From JBLXBZ01 sp048265185 (lineage in GTDB: Bacteria; Pseudomonadota; Alphaproteobacteria; Rhizobiales; Stappiaceae), in contig JBLXBZ010000003.1 in assembly GCA_048265185.1 (NCBI GenBank), positions 1 to 64,000 on the forward strand: a stretch of 64,000 nucleotides of DNA. The letters run 5' to 3'. A program made the translations under genes and the position numbers. A model generated the notes under the pieces. The model made no database searches. It saw nothing but the letters and a program-made list of their open reading frames with translations, and was not told the origin of the DNA. Positions 52,417 to 61,923 of the stretch are shown here, in pieces; the stretch's first letter is position 1, and every line of letters begins with the position of its first letter.

Positions 52417-54147
52417 TCAGAGGGCCAGTTCCGGATTTGCGCTGGAGACGCGGTGACGGCTTGTTTTTGGCGAAGCGGTTCGCCGCAATTGCCAGGAAAC
52501 TTCCGGAGTTGTTCTCAAACGGCTGTGAAGAGTGATTTGGGACGTGCGCCTGTGGCCATAGACGTCTGATAAGTAAATAGATTCTTCGAGATCAACCGCG
52601 ACGCCCGTCGCCACGAACTCCCATGCCTCGCCTTCTGGGCACACCAGAAGAACGCCGCTTCCCCCGCGAATAAGGCTGGCTTTGATTTGCGGATGAAGAT
52701 GAAAGCGTATGACGTATCGGTCTTTGCCGCCAGTTTTTCCGCCCCCTGTGAATCGATCGCGTCCATCCAGCACGGAGCCGTCCGCAGAGAGGGTGAGATC
52801 GCGTTCATGCAGAACGCGAAAAGCGTCTTGATAGCCGTTATGGCTGGCGAGCGTCCGCATGCCTTCCGGGCCTTCCTCGCGAGAGACGGGCACTTGCGTC
52901 GGCCCGGAAAGAATTGGCGTTCCGATCCAGCGTCCAAATCGGCGGTCGGAAATAAAACGTGCTGAAGAGGTGTCTTCGATGCATGCTGTTGAATGGGCCG
53001 CGGTGGAGCGCGCGACGGTTCGCCACCCGTTGGCTTCCTGTCCGGAAACCCCACAATTGACGATGATGCGGTTACGCCGTGACGACATTTCAAAAGAGAG
53101 GCAACCGGCGTGAGCGTTTTTGCTGTGCCAGATCGGCGGAGGTTTCCCAGTGTCGAAGATCACCACCGTCTCGCCCCCTGTCAGCCGTTGATAGCCGGAG
53201 TGGGGGGCGTTCGTGGGCGGATTGCCGCGGGCGTCGTCATAGGCCAGAATGGTGGCGACCAGATCGGCGGAAGTGGTTCCCATGCCGTTGAAATGGGCGA
53301 AAGCGCCGTCGCCATGACGGAAAAATCGCACCATTGGCATCATGCGATCAATGGCTTGCATGACAATATCCGACGAAGGAATTCCTTGCATCGCCAAGGC
53401 TTGTCGCACGGGCAGAAGGTCAACCAGAATTTCTAATATGGCTGCGGGATTTCTGGAAATATGTCCCCCATCCGCCAGAATTTGCCGCGCCAGTTCATGA
53501 TCAAGTCGGCGCATGCTTTGGCGAATGAACCGGCTTTGACCAGCCATGGAGACAGTCGCGGCGGCCACCGCGATCGCGGACAGGATACGAGGCACGCCGT
53601 CGGGCGTTTCATTGATGGTTTGGCGTAGAAAGCGAACTTGTCGCGCCAGCGAACGCATGAAGCGCCGATAAAAGTCTCGCTCGCAGCCTTCAAGCAGGAG
53701 AGGGGACTGGGAGAGCCAGGATAAAACCCGGCGCGCCACGACCTGCTCCCGCCAGGCTATGGGATGATAGTGACCGCAAAGGCGGATCCAGTCGTCAACC
53801 AGCGCTCGCGCGTTTTGTCTAGCCATGTTGGTGTTCGCCGCGCGCAGATGACGCAGCCATCCGAAGCCATGTAGGGCGTGGGCCCATTCATCGGAGGGGG
53901 CTTCTATTGCAAAGACAATTTGTCCTTGAGTTTCGACGAGATGATTGGCGAAAAGAAAGCGCCCGGCGTAAATGTCGTTGGCGTTTATCGGATCGGAGGT
54001 TCTCAGGTCCTGAGGGGCGATGAGCAGGCGCGAGGGAACCCCCGCTATGGGTTGCCAGCGAAGCAAAGGCCCGCCGTGCACCCATCGCAGTGTCGATTGC
54101 CACGCCGCGAACGCTATAAGGCGTATAATGCGCGTGTGTTCGGACAT
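52417..54147 (-). CDS. heparinase II/III-like protein
   Basis: The protein has an alpha-helical N-terminal toroid (LVDDWIRLCGHYHPIAWREQVVARRVLSWLSQ) and a C-terminal beta-sandwich with GGETVVIFDTGKPPP and NCGVSGQEANGWR, resembling heparinase II/III family lyases found beside rsmB and purH in many Rhizobiales. No signal peptide is evident, and the substrate is unknown. ATG 54147 is chosen over GTG 54162; 576 residues. Confidence 0.82.
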   Translation of the reverse strand: MSEHTRIIRLIAFAAWQSTLRWVHGGPLLRWQPIAGVPSRLLIAPQDLRTSDPINANDIYAGRFLFANHLVETQGQIVFAIEAPSDEWAHALHGFGWLRHLRAANTNMARQNARALVDDWIRLCGHYHPIAWREQVVARRVLSWLSQSPLLLEGCERDFYRRFMRSLARQVRFLRQTINETPDGVPRILSAIAVAAATVSMAGQSRFIRQSMRRLDHELARQILADGGHISRNPAAILEILVDLLPVRQALAMQGIPSSDIVMQAIDRMMPMVRFFRHGDGAFAHFNGMGTTSADLVATILAYDDARGNPPTNAPHSGYQRLTGGETVVIFDTGKPPPIWHSKNAHAGCLSFEMSSRRNRIIVNCGVSGQEANGWRTVARSTAAHSTACIEDTSSARFISDRRFGRWIGTPILSGPTQVPVSREEGPEGMRTLASHNGYQDAFRVLHERDLTLSADGSVLDGRDRFTGGGKTGGKDRYVIRFHLHPQIKASLIRGGSGVLLVCPEGEAWEFVATGVAVDLEESIYLSDVYGHRRTSQITLHSRLRTTPEVSWQLRRTASPKTSRHRVSSANPELAL

Positions 54148-54294
54148 CGCTTCTAACGCCACGTCCTGTGACCCACCTTATTCTCTAATACGCGAATGTT
54201 TCAGTTGATCGACTTGTTGTCGACTGAAACCCGAAATCAATATTAACGTTACTTCTTCGTTACTCTATTGCGAAGAAAAACGGTTACCGCCGGG

Positions 54295-55695
54295 TTAATC
54301 GCGCAGTAAGCGAGAGGCGAAAAAGCCGTCCAGTCCACCTTTTTTTGGGGAGGCGTGGGCTAAATGGCACGGAAGCGTGCGCATATCTCCAAGCGGGGTG
54401 ATTATTTCATTTAAACCTGCGACTTCATCTGACGTGATTGGAACACGGCGAAATCCGGGCGCGCGCGCGAGAAAGGCCTCGATTTGAGCCTCGCCTTCGT
54501 CAGGCTCCAGCGAGCATGTGCAATAGACCATCATTGCGCCCGGTTTCAGCCATTGGGCGGCTGTGTCAAGTAATTCCGCTTGAATCTCGGTGAGTTTCTC
54601 AATATCGCCCGCCCATTTTGTCCAGCTTACGTCGGGATGACGGCGGGCGGTGCCGGTCGCCGAACAGGGCGCGTCGAGAAGGATTGCGTCAAATGTTTCT
54701 TCAGGGGTCCATTTTCGCAAATCCGCCGCCACTAATTTCGCGGAAAGTTGGAGGCGTTCGAGATTCTGCTTTACGCGTTTCAGGCGGCTGGGCGAAATGT
54801 CAACCGCCGTGACGTCGCCGCCCATTGCGGCCAATTGCAAGGTTTTCCCCCCTGGCGCCGCGCAAAGGTCCGCAACCTTTTTGTTGGATATATCTCCAAG
54901 AAGGCGTGCGGGAAGCGCTGCGGCGGCGTCCTGCACCCACCATGCGCCTTCGTTATATCCATCGATCTCTTCGATTCGTCCGCTGGGGTCGGTCAGGCGT
55001 ATGCTGCCGGCGCCGACAACTTCGCCTCCAAGCCGCTTCGCCCAACCCTCTGGGTCGGATTTAACCGTAAAATCCAAGTTTGGCTCATGAATCAGCATAG
55101 AGGCGATATCCGCCGCCAAAGATTCGCCATAGGCGTCTCGCCAGCGTTCATAAAGCCATGGGGCGCAGGTAGCTTGCGGAATTTGCTGGAGAATTTGTTC
55201 TCTCTCACGGGTTATACGCCGTAAAACGCCGTTGATAAGCCCTTTATAGGGACGCGCGCGCCGGTCATGGTCGGCAATTGAAACCGCCAGCGAAACAGCC
55301 GCGTGATCGGGAACGTCCATAAACAAGATTTGAACGCTGGCCACATGGAGAATATCCATGGCGCGACCGGATTTTTCCGGAATTGGGCGCTCGAGCAATT
55401 GCTCTAGGGCAAAAGAAATCTGGTTGCGCCGCCGCAGGGCTGCGCCAAGGATCGCACGCGTCAGGTTCCGGTCTTGCGCGGTCATTGCCTTTAACCCGGC
55501 GTTGCCGCTGACCGCGTCCAGTTCGTGATCGAGAGCGTGTTTGTCCCGGATCACTTTTCCCAGAATGTCGACGGCGACTTTGCGTGCGGCGAATCCTGGA
55601 ATTGACTGGCTATTGAAACCGGAAGCCGATTTGGCTTTTGCAGGTTGTGACGAGGATGTATGGGAGCTGCGATTTCGCGGCGTGTTGGGTTTCAA
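54295..55695 (-). CDS. rsmB: 16S rRNA m5C967 methyltransferase RsmB
   Basis: Methylates C967 of 16S rRNA. The 466 residues have an N-terminal NusB-like RNA-binding domain (AVDILGKVIRDKHALDHELDAV), the SAM motif VADLCAAPGGKTLQLA, and the two cysteines in LDAPCSATGTARRHP and YCTCSLEPDEGEAQ. The start is TTG 55695 with no clear ribosome site; the first 40 residues are Ser/Pro-rich and the true start may be internal. Confidence 0.9.
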   Translation of the reverse strand: MKPNTPRNRSSHTSSSQPAKAKSASGFNSQSIPGFAARKVAVDILGKVIRDKHALDHELDAVSGNAGLKAMTAQDRNLTRAILGAALRRRNQISFALEQLLERPIPEKSGRAMDILHVASVQILFMDVPDHAAVSLAVSIADHDRRARPYKGLINGVLRRITREREQILQQIPQATCAPWLYERWRDAYGESLAADIASMLIHEPNLDFTVKSDPEGWAKRLGGEVVGAGSIRLTDPSGRIEEIDGYNEGAWWVQDAAAALPARLLGDISNKKVADLCAAPGGKTLQLAAMGGDVTAVDISPSRLKRVKQNLERLQLSAKLVAADLRKWTPEETFDAILLDAPCSATGTARRHPDVSWTKWAGDIEKLTEIQAELLDTAAQWLKPGAMMVYCTCSLEPDEGEAQIEAFLARAPGFRRVPITSDEVAGLNEIITPLGDMRTLPCHLAHASPKKGGLDGFFASRLLRD

Positions 55696-55949
55696 GTGAT
55701 ATCTCTGTCTTTGAGGAGGGGCGTAATTCTGACGCCGTCTTTAAAGTTCAAATGAACGGCGGCGTTTGCCCGTAGCGGTTAGTGTAGACTTTTCACGCCG
55801 ATGAGGGAAGGCTGTTGAACCATCGCTTAGCGATGGTTCAAAAAGGATTGGAGGTAGCTTGGCGAAAAACAGCGCCTGCGCGTCCCGCTCCATTTGCGCG
55901 CGAGGGGGCGTTAGAGTTAACTTTTATGCGCCCTGTCTAGCGTGGGCGT

Positions 55950-56909
55950 TTATCCCCACGGCCCTTTGCGCGCGCTTGAATCTCTTTTTCCCCATGGTCC
56001 CTGTCCGGCGGTTGGGCTCTGTCCGGCGGGGGCGTGGGAGCGCCGCCTTGTGGGAGCCGAGCCCATTTCCGCCGCCAGCTGATGTAAGGCCTTGATGCGG
56101 TTGTTGGTGTTTGGGTGCGTGGAGAACAGGTTGTCCATATGGGCGCCGGAAAGAGGATTGATGATGAACATATGGGCGGTTGCGGGATTGCGCTCCGCAT
56201 CTTCATTTGGAACCTGCGCGCCGCCGCCCGCGATTTTACCAAGGGCGCTCGCCAGCCAGATCGGATTGCCGCAAATTTGCGCTCCCATGCGGTCGGCGGC
56301 GTATTCGCGGGTGCGCGAAATCGCCATTTGCACCAGAGCTGCGGCGAGAGGGGCGACGATCATGGCGACGATGACGCCGATAAAGCCGAAGGGGTTGTGG
56401 TTATTGTCGCGATTGCCGCCGAAAAACAGGGCGAAATTCGCCAGCATGGATATGGCGCCGGCGATGGTGGCGGTGATGGTCATGATCAATGTGTCATGAT
56501 TCTTCACATGGGCCAGCTCATGCGCCATGACCCCGGCGACTTCTTCCGCGCTTAGGCGCTCCAGCAAGCCTGTGGTGGCGGCCACGGCGGCGTTTTGTGG
56601 ATTGCGGCCCGTGGCGAAAGCGTTGGGCTGAGGATTATTGATGATATAGACCTTTGGCATGGGCAGATCGGCGTTGCGCGCCAGGTCGCGAATCATGTGA
56701 AAAAGTTCGGGGGCTTCCCGCTCATTGGCTTCAACGGCGTGATGCATGGACAAGACCATCTTGTCCGAATTCCAGTAGCTGAATATATTCATGGCGCCGG
56801 CGATGACCAAGGCGATCACCATGCCAGCTTCGCCGGCCAGCATATAGCCAAGGCCCATGAAGAGAGCCGTCATCGCGGCAAGAAGAAGCGCGGTGCGGAA
56901 GTAGTTCAT
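55950..56909 (-). CDS. htpX: membrane protease HtpX
   Basis: Zinc metalloprotease of membrane quality control. From ATG 56909 the 319 residues have two N-terminal membrane segments (4-25 and 28-46), the zinc motif H130-E-L-A-H134, a further membrane pair near 140-190, and a ligand-type Glu in REYAADRMG. The C-terminus has an unusual Gly/Pro/Trp tail with GQGPWG and RKGPWG. The frame is open to 57029, but only this start gives the family N-terminus. The gene precedes rsmB in the same direction, with a 254-base gap that carries an unexplained 12-base hairpin. Confidence 0.93.
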   Translation of the reverse strand: MNYFRTALLLAAMTALFMGLGYMLAGEAGMVIALVIAGAMNIFSYWNSDKMVLSMHHAVEANEREAPELFHMIRDLARNADLPMPKVYIINNPQPNAFATGRNPQNAAVAATTGLLERLSAEEVAGVMAHELAHVKNHDTLIMTITATIAGAISMLANFALFFGGNRDNNHNPFGFIGVIVAMIVAPLAAALVQMAISRTREYAADRMGAQICGNPIWLASALGKIAGGGAQVPNEDAERNPATAHMFIINPLSGAHMDNLFSTHPNTNNRIKALHQLAAEMGSAPTRRRSHAPAGQSPTAGQGPWGKRDSSARKGPWG

Positions 56910-57083
56910 TTTTGTTTCTCTGCCTTGTTCATTTAACTTGCGGAACGTGCGAATGCGCGCAGTTGAAAAATGGTTGGATGTCTCCGCCGCATCATAGCTA
57001 TATGTTGGCGTTCTTGGAGATATTCGCAAGAGATGCGATGTCGCTTATGACGTCTAAACTTGAAAAAGGTTAAATGGTGTTGG

Positions 57084-57314
57084 ATGTCGGATATAATCAA
57101 AATTTCTGACGAAGAGAGCGAAGCGCCGGCTTCTCGGCGTAAATTTGAAGACTTGCCGGCTGCGGCTCAGCGGGCGCTTCTTGAAGCTGAGGCGCGGCGC
57201 TTGAAACAAGCCAGCGGAGCAAAACCTCTTCCGCGTGAAATCAATGGCCGCGGTGGTTTGGATCCGGCGCGATATTCGGATTGGGAGATTAAAGGCATCG
57301 CCAGTGATTTTTAA
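57084..57314 (+). CDS. DUF1674 protein (succinate dehydrogenase assembly factor 4-like)
   Basis: The 76-residue protein ends in the DUF1674 signature EINGRGGLDPARYSDWEIKGIASDF-type segment (Gly-Arg-Gly-Gly-x2-Pro, then Trp-Glu-x-Lys-Gly). The family includes SDHAF4, which helps flavinylated SDHA assembly; that role is inference here. No sdh genes are nearby. ATG 57084 chosen; the frame extends to 57060. Divergent from htpX. Confidence 0.85.
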   Translation: MSDIIKISDEESEAPASRRKFEDLPAAAQRALLEAEARRLKQASGAKPLPREINGRGGLDPARYSDWEIKGIASDF

Positions 57315-57395
57315 ACGGCGATTCAGGCTTTTATCGGAACGTATTATCGCTTCTTGTATTTTTGATCGCTGAGTTTCGTTCGCGAAGGCGCTTGG

Positions 57396-57410
57396 TTAAT
57401 GGCCGCTTAA
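57396..57410. promoter_or_regulatory. CtrA-type box in an inverted repeat
   Basis: TTAA-N7-TTAA flanked so that CTTGGTTAA (57391) pairs with TTAACCAAG, a perfect 9-base inverted repeat. It lies about 66 bases before the dapC-like start, in the promoter region of the dapC-ftsK unit. Confidence 0.4.
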
Positions 57411-57476
57411 CCAAGCAAGGCTACGGTGTTCTCAACATCCTCTGTTGAAAGCATTTGTACTGGCATGCAGTCAATT

Positions 57477-58685
57477 ATGAGCCATCCGGCGCCGTTGGGC
57501 GCTTTGCCGTCCGCAAATCCATTTGAGCGCCTGCGCGCGCTTTTGGAGGGCGTTACGCCGGCCTATGAGCCGATCATCATGACGATTGGCGAGCCGCGCC
57601 ATGAAATTCCTGATTTCGTTGGTGAGGTTCTTCAGAAAAATTTACTGGATTTTCGCCGTTATCCACCAATAAACGGCGCTGAATCATTTCGCGTAGCGGT
57701 AGCGGATTGGCTTGATCGTCGCTATGGCTTGGCCGGCGCCATTGACCGCAAGAGTGGGGTTTTGCCGTTGAATGGCTCCCGGGAGGGATTGTCTTTCGCC
57801 GGCGTCGCCGCACGCGATTATCTGGACAAGAAAAATGACCGCCCGGCGGTTCTCTTGCCGAATCCATTTTATCAAACCTATGCGGCTGGCGCTTATATCG
57901 CTGGAGCGGACGCTTATTTGCTCAACGCGGGAAGCGAAACCGGGTTTTTGCCGGATCTTGATAATTTGAGCCCGGAGCTTTTGCGGCGAACGGTGGCTTT
58001 TTATTGCGCCTCGCCCACCAACCCGGAAGGGACGGTGGCCTCCAAGGAATATTGGCGTAAAGCCATCAGTCTTGCGCGTGAGCACAATTTCATGCTGTTC
58101 GCTGATGAATGCTATTCTGAGATTTATCGGGATACGCCGCCGCCTGGCGTTCTTGAGGTGGCCCATGAGATGGGCGCGGGTTTTGACCGAGTGATTTCGT
58201 TAAACTCTTTGTCGAAGCGCTCGAATCTTGCGGGGCTTCGTTGTGGCTTCGCCGCTGGTGATCCGTCGTTTCTTGGCAAATGGGTCAAGTTTCGCGGCCT
58301 TGCGGCGCCGCAAGTGCCGCTTCCCCTTCAAGCGGTGGCGGCGCGGGTTTATTCCGATGAAGCGCATGTTGAGAAAAATCGCCGACTTTATAATGAAAAA
58401 TTCGCTCTCGCCGAGCGGCTGTTGTCGCCAGTTTTTGGAAAAGTGGTTCCACAGGGAGGTTTTTTCCTTTGGCTTGACGTTGGCTCTCAAGGAGGGGGCG
58501 TAGAGCTCGCGCGGCGATTATTCGCTCAAACTGGCGTTATGGTTTTGCCGGGAGAATTTCTCGCCGCCGATAGCGCAGGAATGAATCCTGGCGCGCCCTA
58601 TATTCGCATTGCGTTGGTGGATGATTTACGTCTGGTGGAGACGGCGCTGACGCGGGTCGCCGCATTTTTGGGAGCTACAGTATGA
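57477..58685 (+). CDS. PLP aminotransferase, probably succinyldiaminopimelate aminotransferase (DapC)
   Basis: Class-I aminotransferase. The 402 residues have the PLP lysine in SLSKRSNLAG, the CASPTNPEGTVAS cofactor loop and FADECYSEIY. The N-terminal LPSANPFERLRALLEG resembles DapC of the lysine pathway, the usual annotation of this family in alphaproteobacteria, but the substrate is not proven. ATG 57477 preferred over GTG 57426. Its stop overlaps the ftsK start by 4 bases. Confidence 0.85.
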   Translation: MSHPAPLGALPSANPFERLRALLEGVTPAYEPIIMTIGEPRHEIPDFVGEVLQKNLLDFRRYPPINGAESFRVAVADWLDRRYGLAGAIDRKSGVLPLNGSREGLSFAGVAARDYLDKKNDRPAVLLPNPFYQTYAAGAYIAGADAYLLNAGSETGFLPDLDNLSPELLRRTVAFYCASPTNPEGTVASKEYWRKAISLAREHNFMLFADECYSEIYRDTPPPGVLEVAHEMGAGFDRVISLNSLSKRSNLAGLRCGFAAGDPSFLGKWVKFRGLAAPQVPLPLQAVAARVYSDEAHVEKNRRLYNEKFALAERLLSPVFGKVVPQGGFFLWLDVGSQGGGVELARRLFAQTGVMVLPGEFLAADSAGMNPGAPYIRIALVDDLRLVETALTRVAAFLGATV

Positions 58686-61600
58686 GGCGGGCTAGCGTTG
58701 TCAGAACTGGGCGTGGACAAATGCCGAGTGGGCTTGAGGATACGCAAAATCCTATCAAGAGGTTTTTGAAGCGCAATCTCGCCGGCGCCGCCGGGCTGAG
58801 CGTGATCGCGCTCGCCGCCGCTCTCGCCGCGTCGCTGGCCACGTGGTCGGTGGATGACCCAAGTTTCAATCACGCCACCACCGAACCCGTTCGCAATGCG
58901 CTTGGTTGGTTTGGGGCCGTTTTCTCAGATATCGTGATGCAGTCCATTGGATTGTCCGCAGCTGTTTTTCTTGTGCCGGTGGTCTTGTGGGGATGGCGGC
59001 TCTTGGCGGGAAAAACCTTGCGTATCGCTCGCAAGCGTATCGTGTCATGGGGGCTTGGCACCATTCTGGCGGCTGGCGCGCTCGCCGCTTTGCCTCTGCC
59101 GGAAACCTGGCCTCTACCAACGGGTCTTGGCGGGTTCATAGGAGATTTCGTTCATAAGATTCCGGCCATGTTCACCGGGAATTTAACCAGCGGAATGGCC
59201 ACGATCATTGGCGTTTTCGGGCTTGGTCTGCCAGCGCTTTATCTTCTCGTCAGAGCTGCGGGATGGATTAGCCGCGATCCTGTCGAGGTGTTTGAGAGCG
59301 AACAGCAAACATTTGGAATATATCGCGGTCAGACCGATTCCGACTTTGAAGAAGAGGAGGATGACGTCGAGGATGAAGAGCGTCCCGGTTTCTTCTCCAC
59401 CGCTTACGGCGCCGCGACTCATTGGTCGCTGATGGCGCGGGCGTTCTATCGTCGCTGGCGGGCGAAAAGGACGAATGAAGTCGACGATCCGGACTTTTGG
59501 TATGATGAGGCGGATGAAGAAGCTTTCGCCAATGAGTTTTCAACCGGTTACGCCGATGAACAGTCTTTGGCGCAAGATGATGATGTAAATTACGCAGGTT
59601 TTGATTCTGACTATGAGCATGAGGCGCCGCGGGCGGCCACAGGCTCCGCGCGGCGTGTGTCATGGAGGCGATCAATCGCTGAACGTTTGATGCCCGCGGA
59701 GGAAGATGGTCTGGAGGAGTTTTATCCAGCCCATGCCCAGGATCCCGTCGAACCTGCGCAATATGACGCTGCTCAATATGATGTTGGAGAGGATGAGCGC
59801 TGGGCGAGGCAAGAGCCTTATGACGACGCTGCCTACGCAGATCAATTCGATAGCCGTGATGATTATGATGATTACGATGATCATCGGAGTTTTGCTCATG
59901 AAGCGGCGCATGAAGACGGGGGATCGGCTGAACCGCTTAGCGGAGTTGACCCGTTTGGCGGAGTTGTCAGGGGAACGCAGGTCTCCGCCTCCCTTGGCGG
60001 TCCGCGTCAGTTGATTAGCGTCGCCTCTGCGCAACGGCCGTCCCCTGCGGAACGAAATTTTCGGGAGAATGACGCTCAAAACACACAAGAAACCGTTTTT
60101 GAAGCGCCGCCGCAGAATGGGCGCCAGGAGCGTTCGCAGCCGCCAGCGCCGGCCCCGACCCCGACCCCGGCTCCGGCCCCAGCCCCGGTTGGACGCGTCA
60201 TTCCAGCCGTCACCAAATTGAAGCCAGGCAAGCGTGCGGTCACGGAGGCGCAACCGTCATTGCTGGGCGCGGAAGAGAGGTATGAATTCCCCCCTCTCAT
60301 GTTGTTGAGCGAGCCGAAAAACAACGGCCGGCGTTCTAGCGTCAGCGCAGACGCCCTTGAGCAGAACGCGCGCATTCTGGAAGGTGTTTTGGAAGATTTC
60401 GGCGTGCGCGGCGAGATCATCGAAGTGCGTCCGGGGCCGGTGGTGACGCTTTATGAACTGGAGCCGGCGCCGGGCATCAAGTCGAGCCGGGTGATTGGCC
60501 TGGCCGATGACATCGCCCGCTCCATGAGCGCGATTTCCGCGCGCGTGGCCGTGATTCCGGGCAAGAACGCCATTGGTATCGAACTGCCCAACCAGACGCG
60601 TGACACGGTCTATCTGCGCGAACTTCTGGCGGCGTCGGATTTTGAACGCTCAAAAGCTAAATTGCCCTTGGCGCTGGGCAAGACCATTAACGGCGAACCT
60701 GTGATCGCCGATCTCGCCCGCATGCCCCATTTGCTTGTCGCTGGGACGACGGGGTCGGGGAAATCGGTCTCCATCAACACTATGATTTTGTCGTTGCTCT
60801 ACCGGTTGCCCCCGGAAGAGTGCCGTTTGATCATGATTGATCCCAAAATGCTGGAGCTTTCGATTTATGACGGCATTCCGCATCTTCTGACGCCGGTGGT
60901 CACGGACCCCAAAAAGGCTGTGGTCGCGCTTAAGTGGACGGTGCGGGAGATGGAGGAGCGCTACAAGAAAATGTCGAAAATGGGCGTTCGAAACATTGAT
61001 GGTTTCAACACCCGTGTGAAGCAGGCTTTGGAGAAAGGCGAGAAATTCACCCGCACCGTGCAAACCGGCTTTGATCGGGAAACCGGGCAGCCCATCTTTG
61101 AAGAAGAAGATCTGGCGCTGGAGACATTGCCCTTCATTGTCGTGATTGTCGATGAAATGGCCGATTTGATGATGGTTGCGGGCAAGGATATCGAGGGAAC
61201 GATTCAGCGTCTTGCGCAAATGGCGCGCGCGGCGGGCATTCACATCGTCATGGCGACCCAGCGCCCTTCCGTCGATGTGATCACCGGCACGATCAAAGCC
61301 AACTTCCCCACCCGCATCTCTTTTCAGGTGACGTCGAAAATCGATAGCCGCACCATTTTGGGCGAGCAGGGGGCGGAGCAGCTTCTTGGCATGGGGGATA
61401 TGCTCTACATGGCTGGGGGCGGTAGAATTCAGCGTGTTCACGGCCCATTCGTCTCTGATGACGAGGTCGAGGAGATTGTCGCTCATTTGAAAACGCAAGG
61501 AACGCCGCAATATCTTGAAGCGGTGACTGAAGAGGATGAAGAAGCCGAAAGTCCCTATGACTCTCCCGCGGGCGGTGATGAGAGCAACGATCTCTACGAC

Positions 61601-61789
61601 AAGGCCGTGGCCATTGTTCTTCGGGACAAAAAGGCTTCGACGTCTTATATTCAACGTAGATTGTCAATTGGCTATAATCGCGCCGCCTCCATTATTGAGC
61701 GAATGGAGGAGGAGGGAGTCGTGAGCGCGGCCAACCATGCCGGCAAACGAGAGATTCTTGTTCAAAATGGCGTTGAGGAAGACTATTGA
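58682..61789 (+). CDS. ftsK: DNA translocase FtsK
   Basis: Septal DNA pump that completes chromosome segregation. The 1035 residues have an N-terminal four-helix membrane domain (about 35-200), a long acidic, Asp/Tyr/Glu-rich linker with an Ala-Pro-Thr repeat (about 487-503), the motor with Walker A GTTGSGKSVSINTM (about 687-700) and Walker B VVIVDEMADLMM, and a C-terminal gamma winged helix that should bind KOPS (about 965-1030). Overlaps the aminotransferase by 4 bases. A candidate terminator follows at 61864. Confidence 0.96.
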   Translation: MRRASVVRTGRGQMPSGLEDTQNPIKRFLKRNLAGAAGLSVIALAAALAASLATWSVDDPSFNHATTEPVRNALGWFGAVFSDIVMQSIGLSAAVFLVPVVLWGWRLLAGKTLRIARKRIVSWGLGTILAAGALAALPLPETWPLPTGLGGFIGDFVHKIPAMFTGNLTSGMATIIGVFGLGLPALYLLVRAAGWISRDPVEVFESEQQTFGIYRGQTDSDFEEEEDDVEDEERPGFFSTAYGAATHWSLMARAFYRRWRAKRTNEVDDPDFWYDEADEEAFANEFSTGYADEQSLAQDDDVNYAGFDSDYEHEAPRAATGSARRVSWRRSIAERLMPAEEDGLEEFYPAHAQDPVEPAQYDAAQYDVGEDERWARQEPYDDAAYADQFDSRDDYDDYDDHRSFAHEAAHEDGGSAEPLSGVDPFGGVVRGTQVSASLGGPRQLISVASAQRPSPAERNFRENDAQNTQETVFEAPPQNGRQERSQPPAPAPTPTPAPAPAPVGRVIPAVTKLKPGKRAVTEAQPSLLGAEERYEFPPLMLLSEPKNNGRRSSVSADALEQNARILEGVLEDFGVRGEIIEVRPGPVVTLYELEPAPGIKSSRVIGLADDIARSMSAISARVAVIPGKNAIGIELPNQTRDTVYLRELLAASDFERSKAKLPLALGKTINGEPVIADLARMPHLLVAGTTGSGKSVSINTMILSLLYRLPPEECRLIMIDPKMLELSIYDGIPHLLTPVVTDPKKAVVALKWTVREMEERYKKMSKMGVRNIDGFNTRVKQALEKGEKFTRTVQTGFDRETGQPIFEEEDLALETLPFIVVIVDEMADLMMVAGKDIEGTIQRLAQMARAAGIHIVMATQRPSVDVITGTIKANFPTRISFQVTSKIDSRTILGEQGAEQLLGMGDMLYMAGGGRIQRVHGPFVSDDEVEEIVAHLKTQGTPQYLEAVTEEDEEAESPYDSPAGGDESNDLYDKAVAIVLRDKKASTSYIQRRLSIGYNRAASIIERMEEEGVVSAANHAGKREILVQNGVEEDY

Positions 61790-61863
61790 TTTTCTAGGAT
61801 TTTCGCCATTCCTTGGCCATATGTGGTCTCTATAAAAGGGTGGGACGGTGATTGTCGTTTCAG

Positions 61864-61896
61864 ACGGCCGTCGCTGTTTAACGGTCGTGAATTTTT
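61864..61896 (+). terminator. candidate terminator after ftsK
   Basis: ACGGCCGT and ACGGTCGT pair (one G-T) around a 9-base loop, followed by GAATTTTTG. It would separate ftsK from lolA. Confidence 0.5.
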
Positions 61897-61923
61897 GAAA
61901 ATTCTGAGTAGTTGGAAGATTTT

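Noticed and set aside
60650..61654. A 334-codon minus-strand frame across the FtsK motor
   Set aside because: It is the antisense shadow of the conserved FtsK ATPase and has no recognisable domain.
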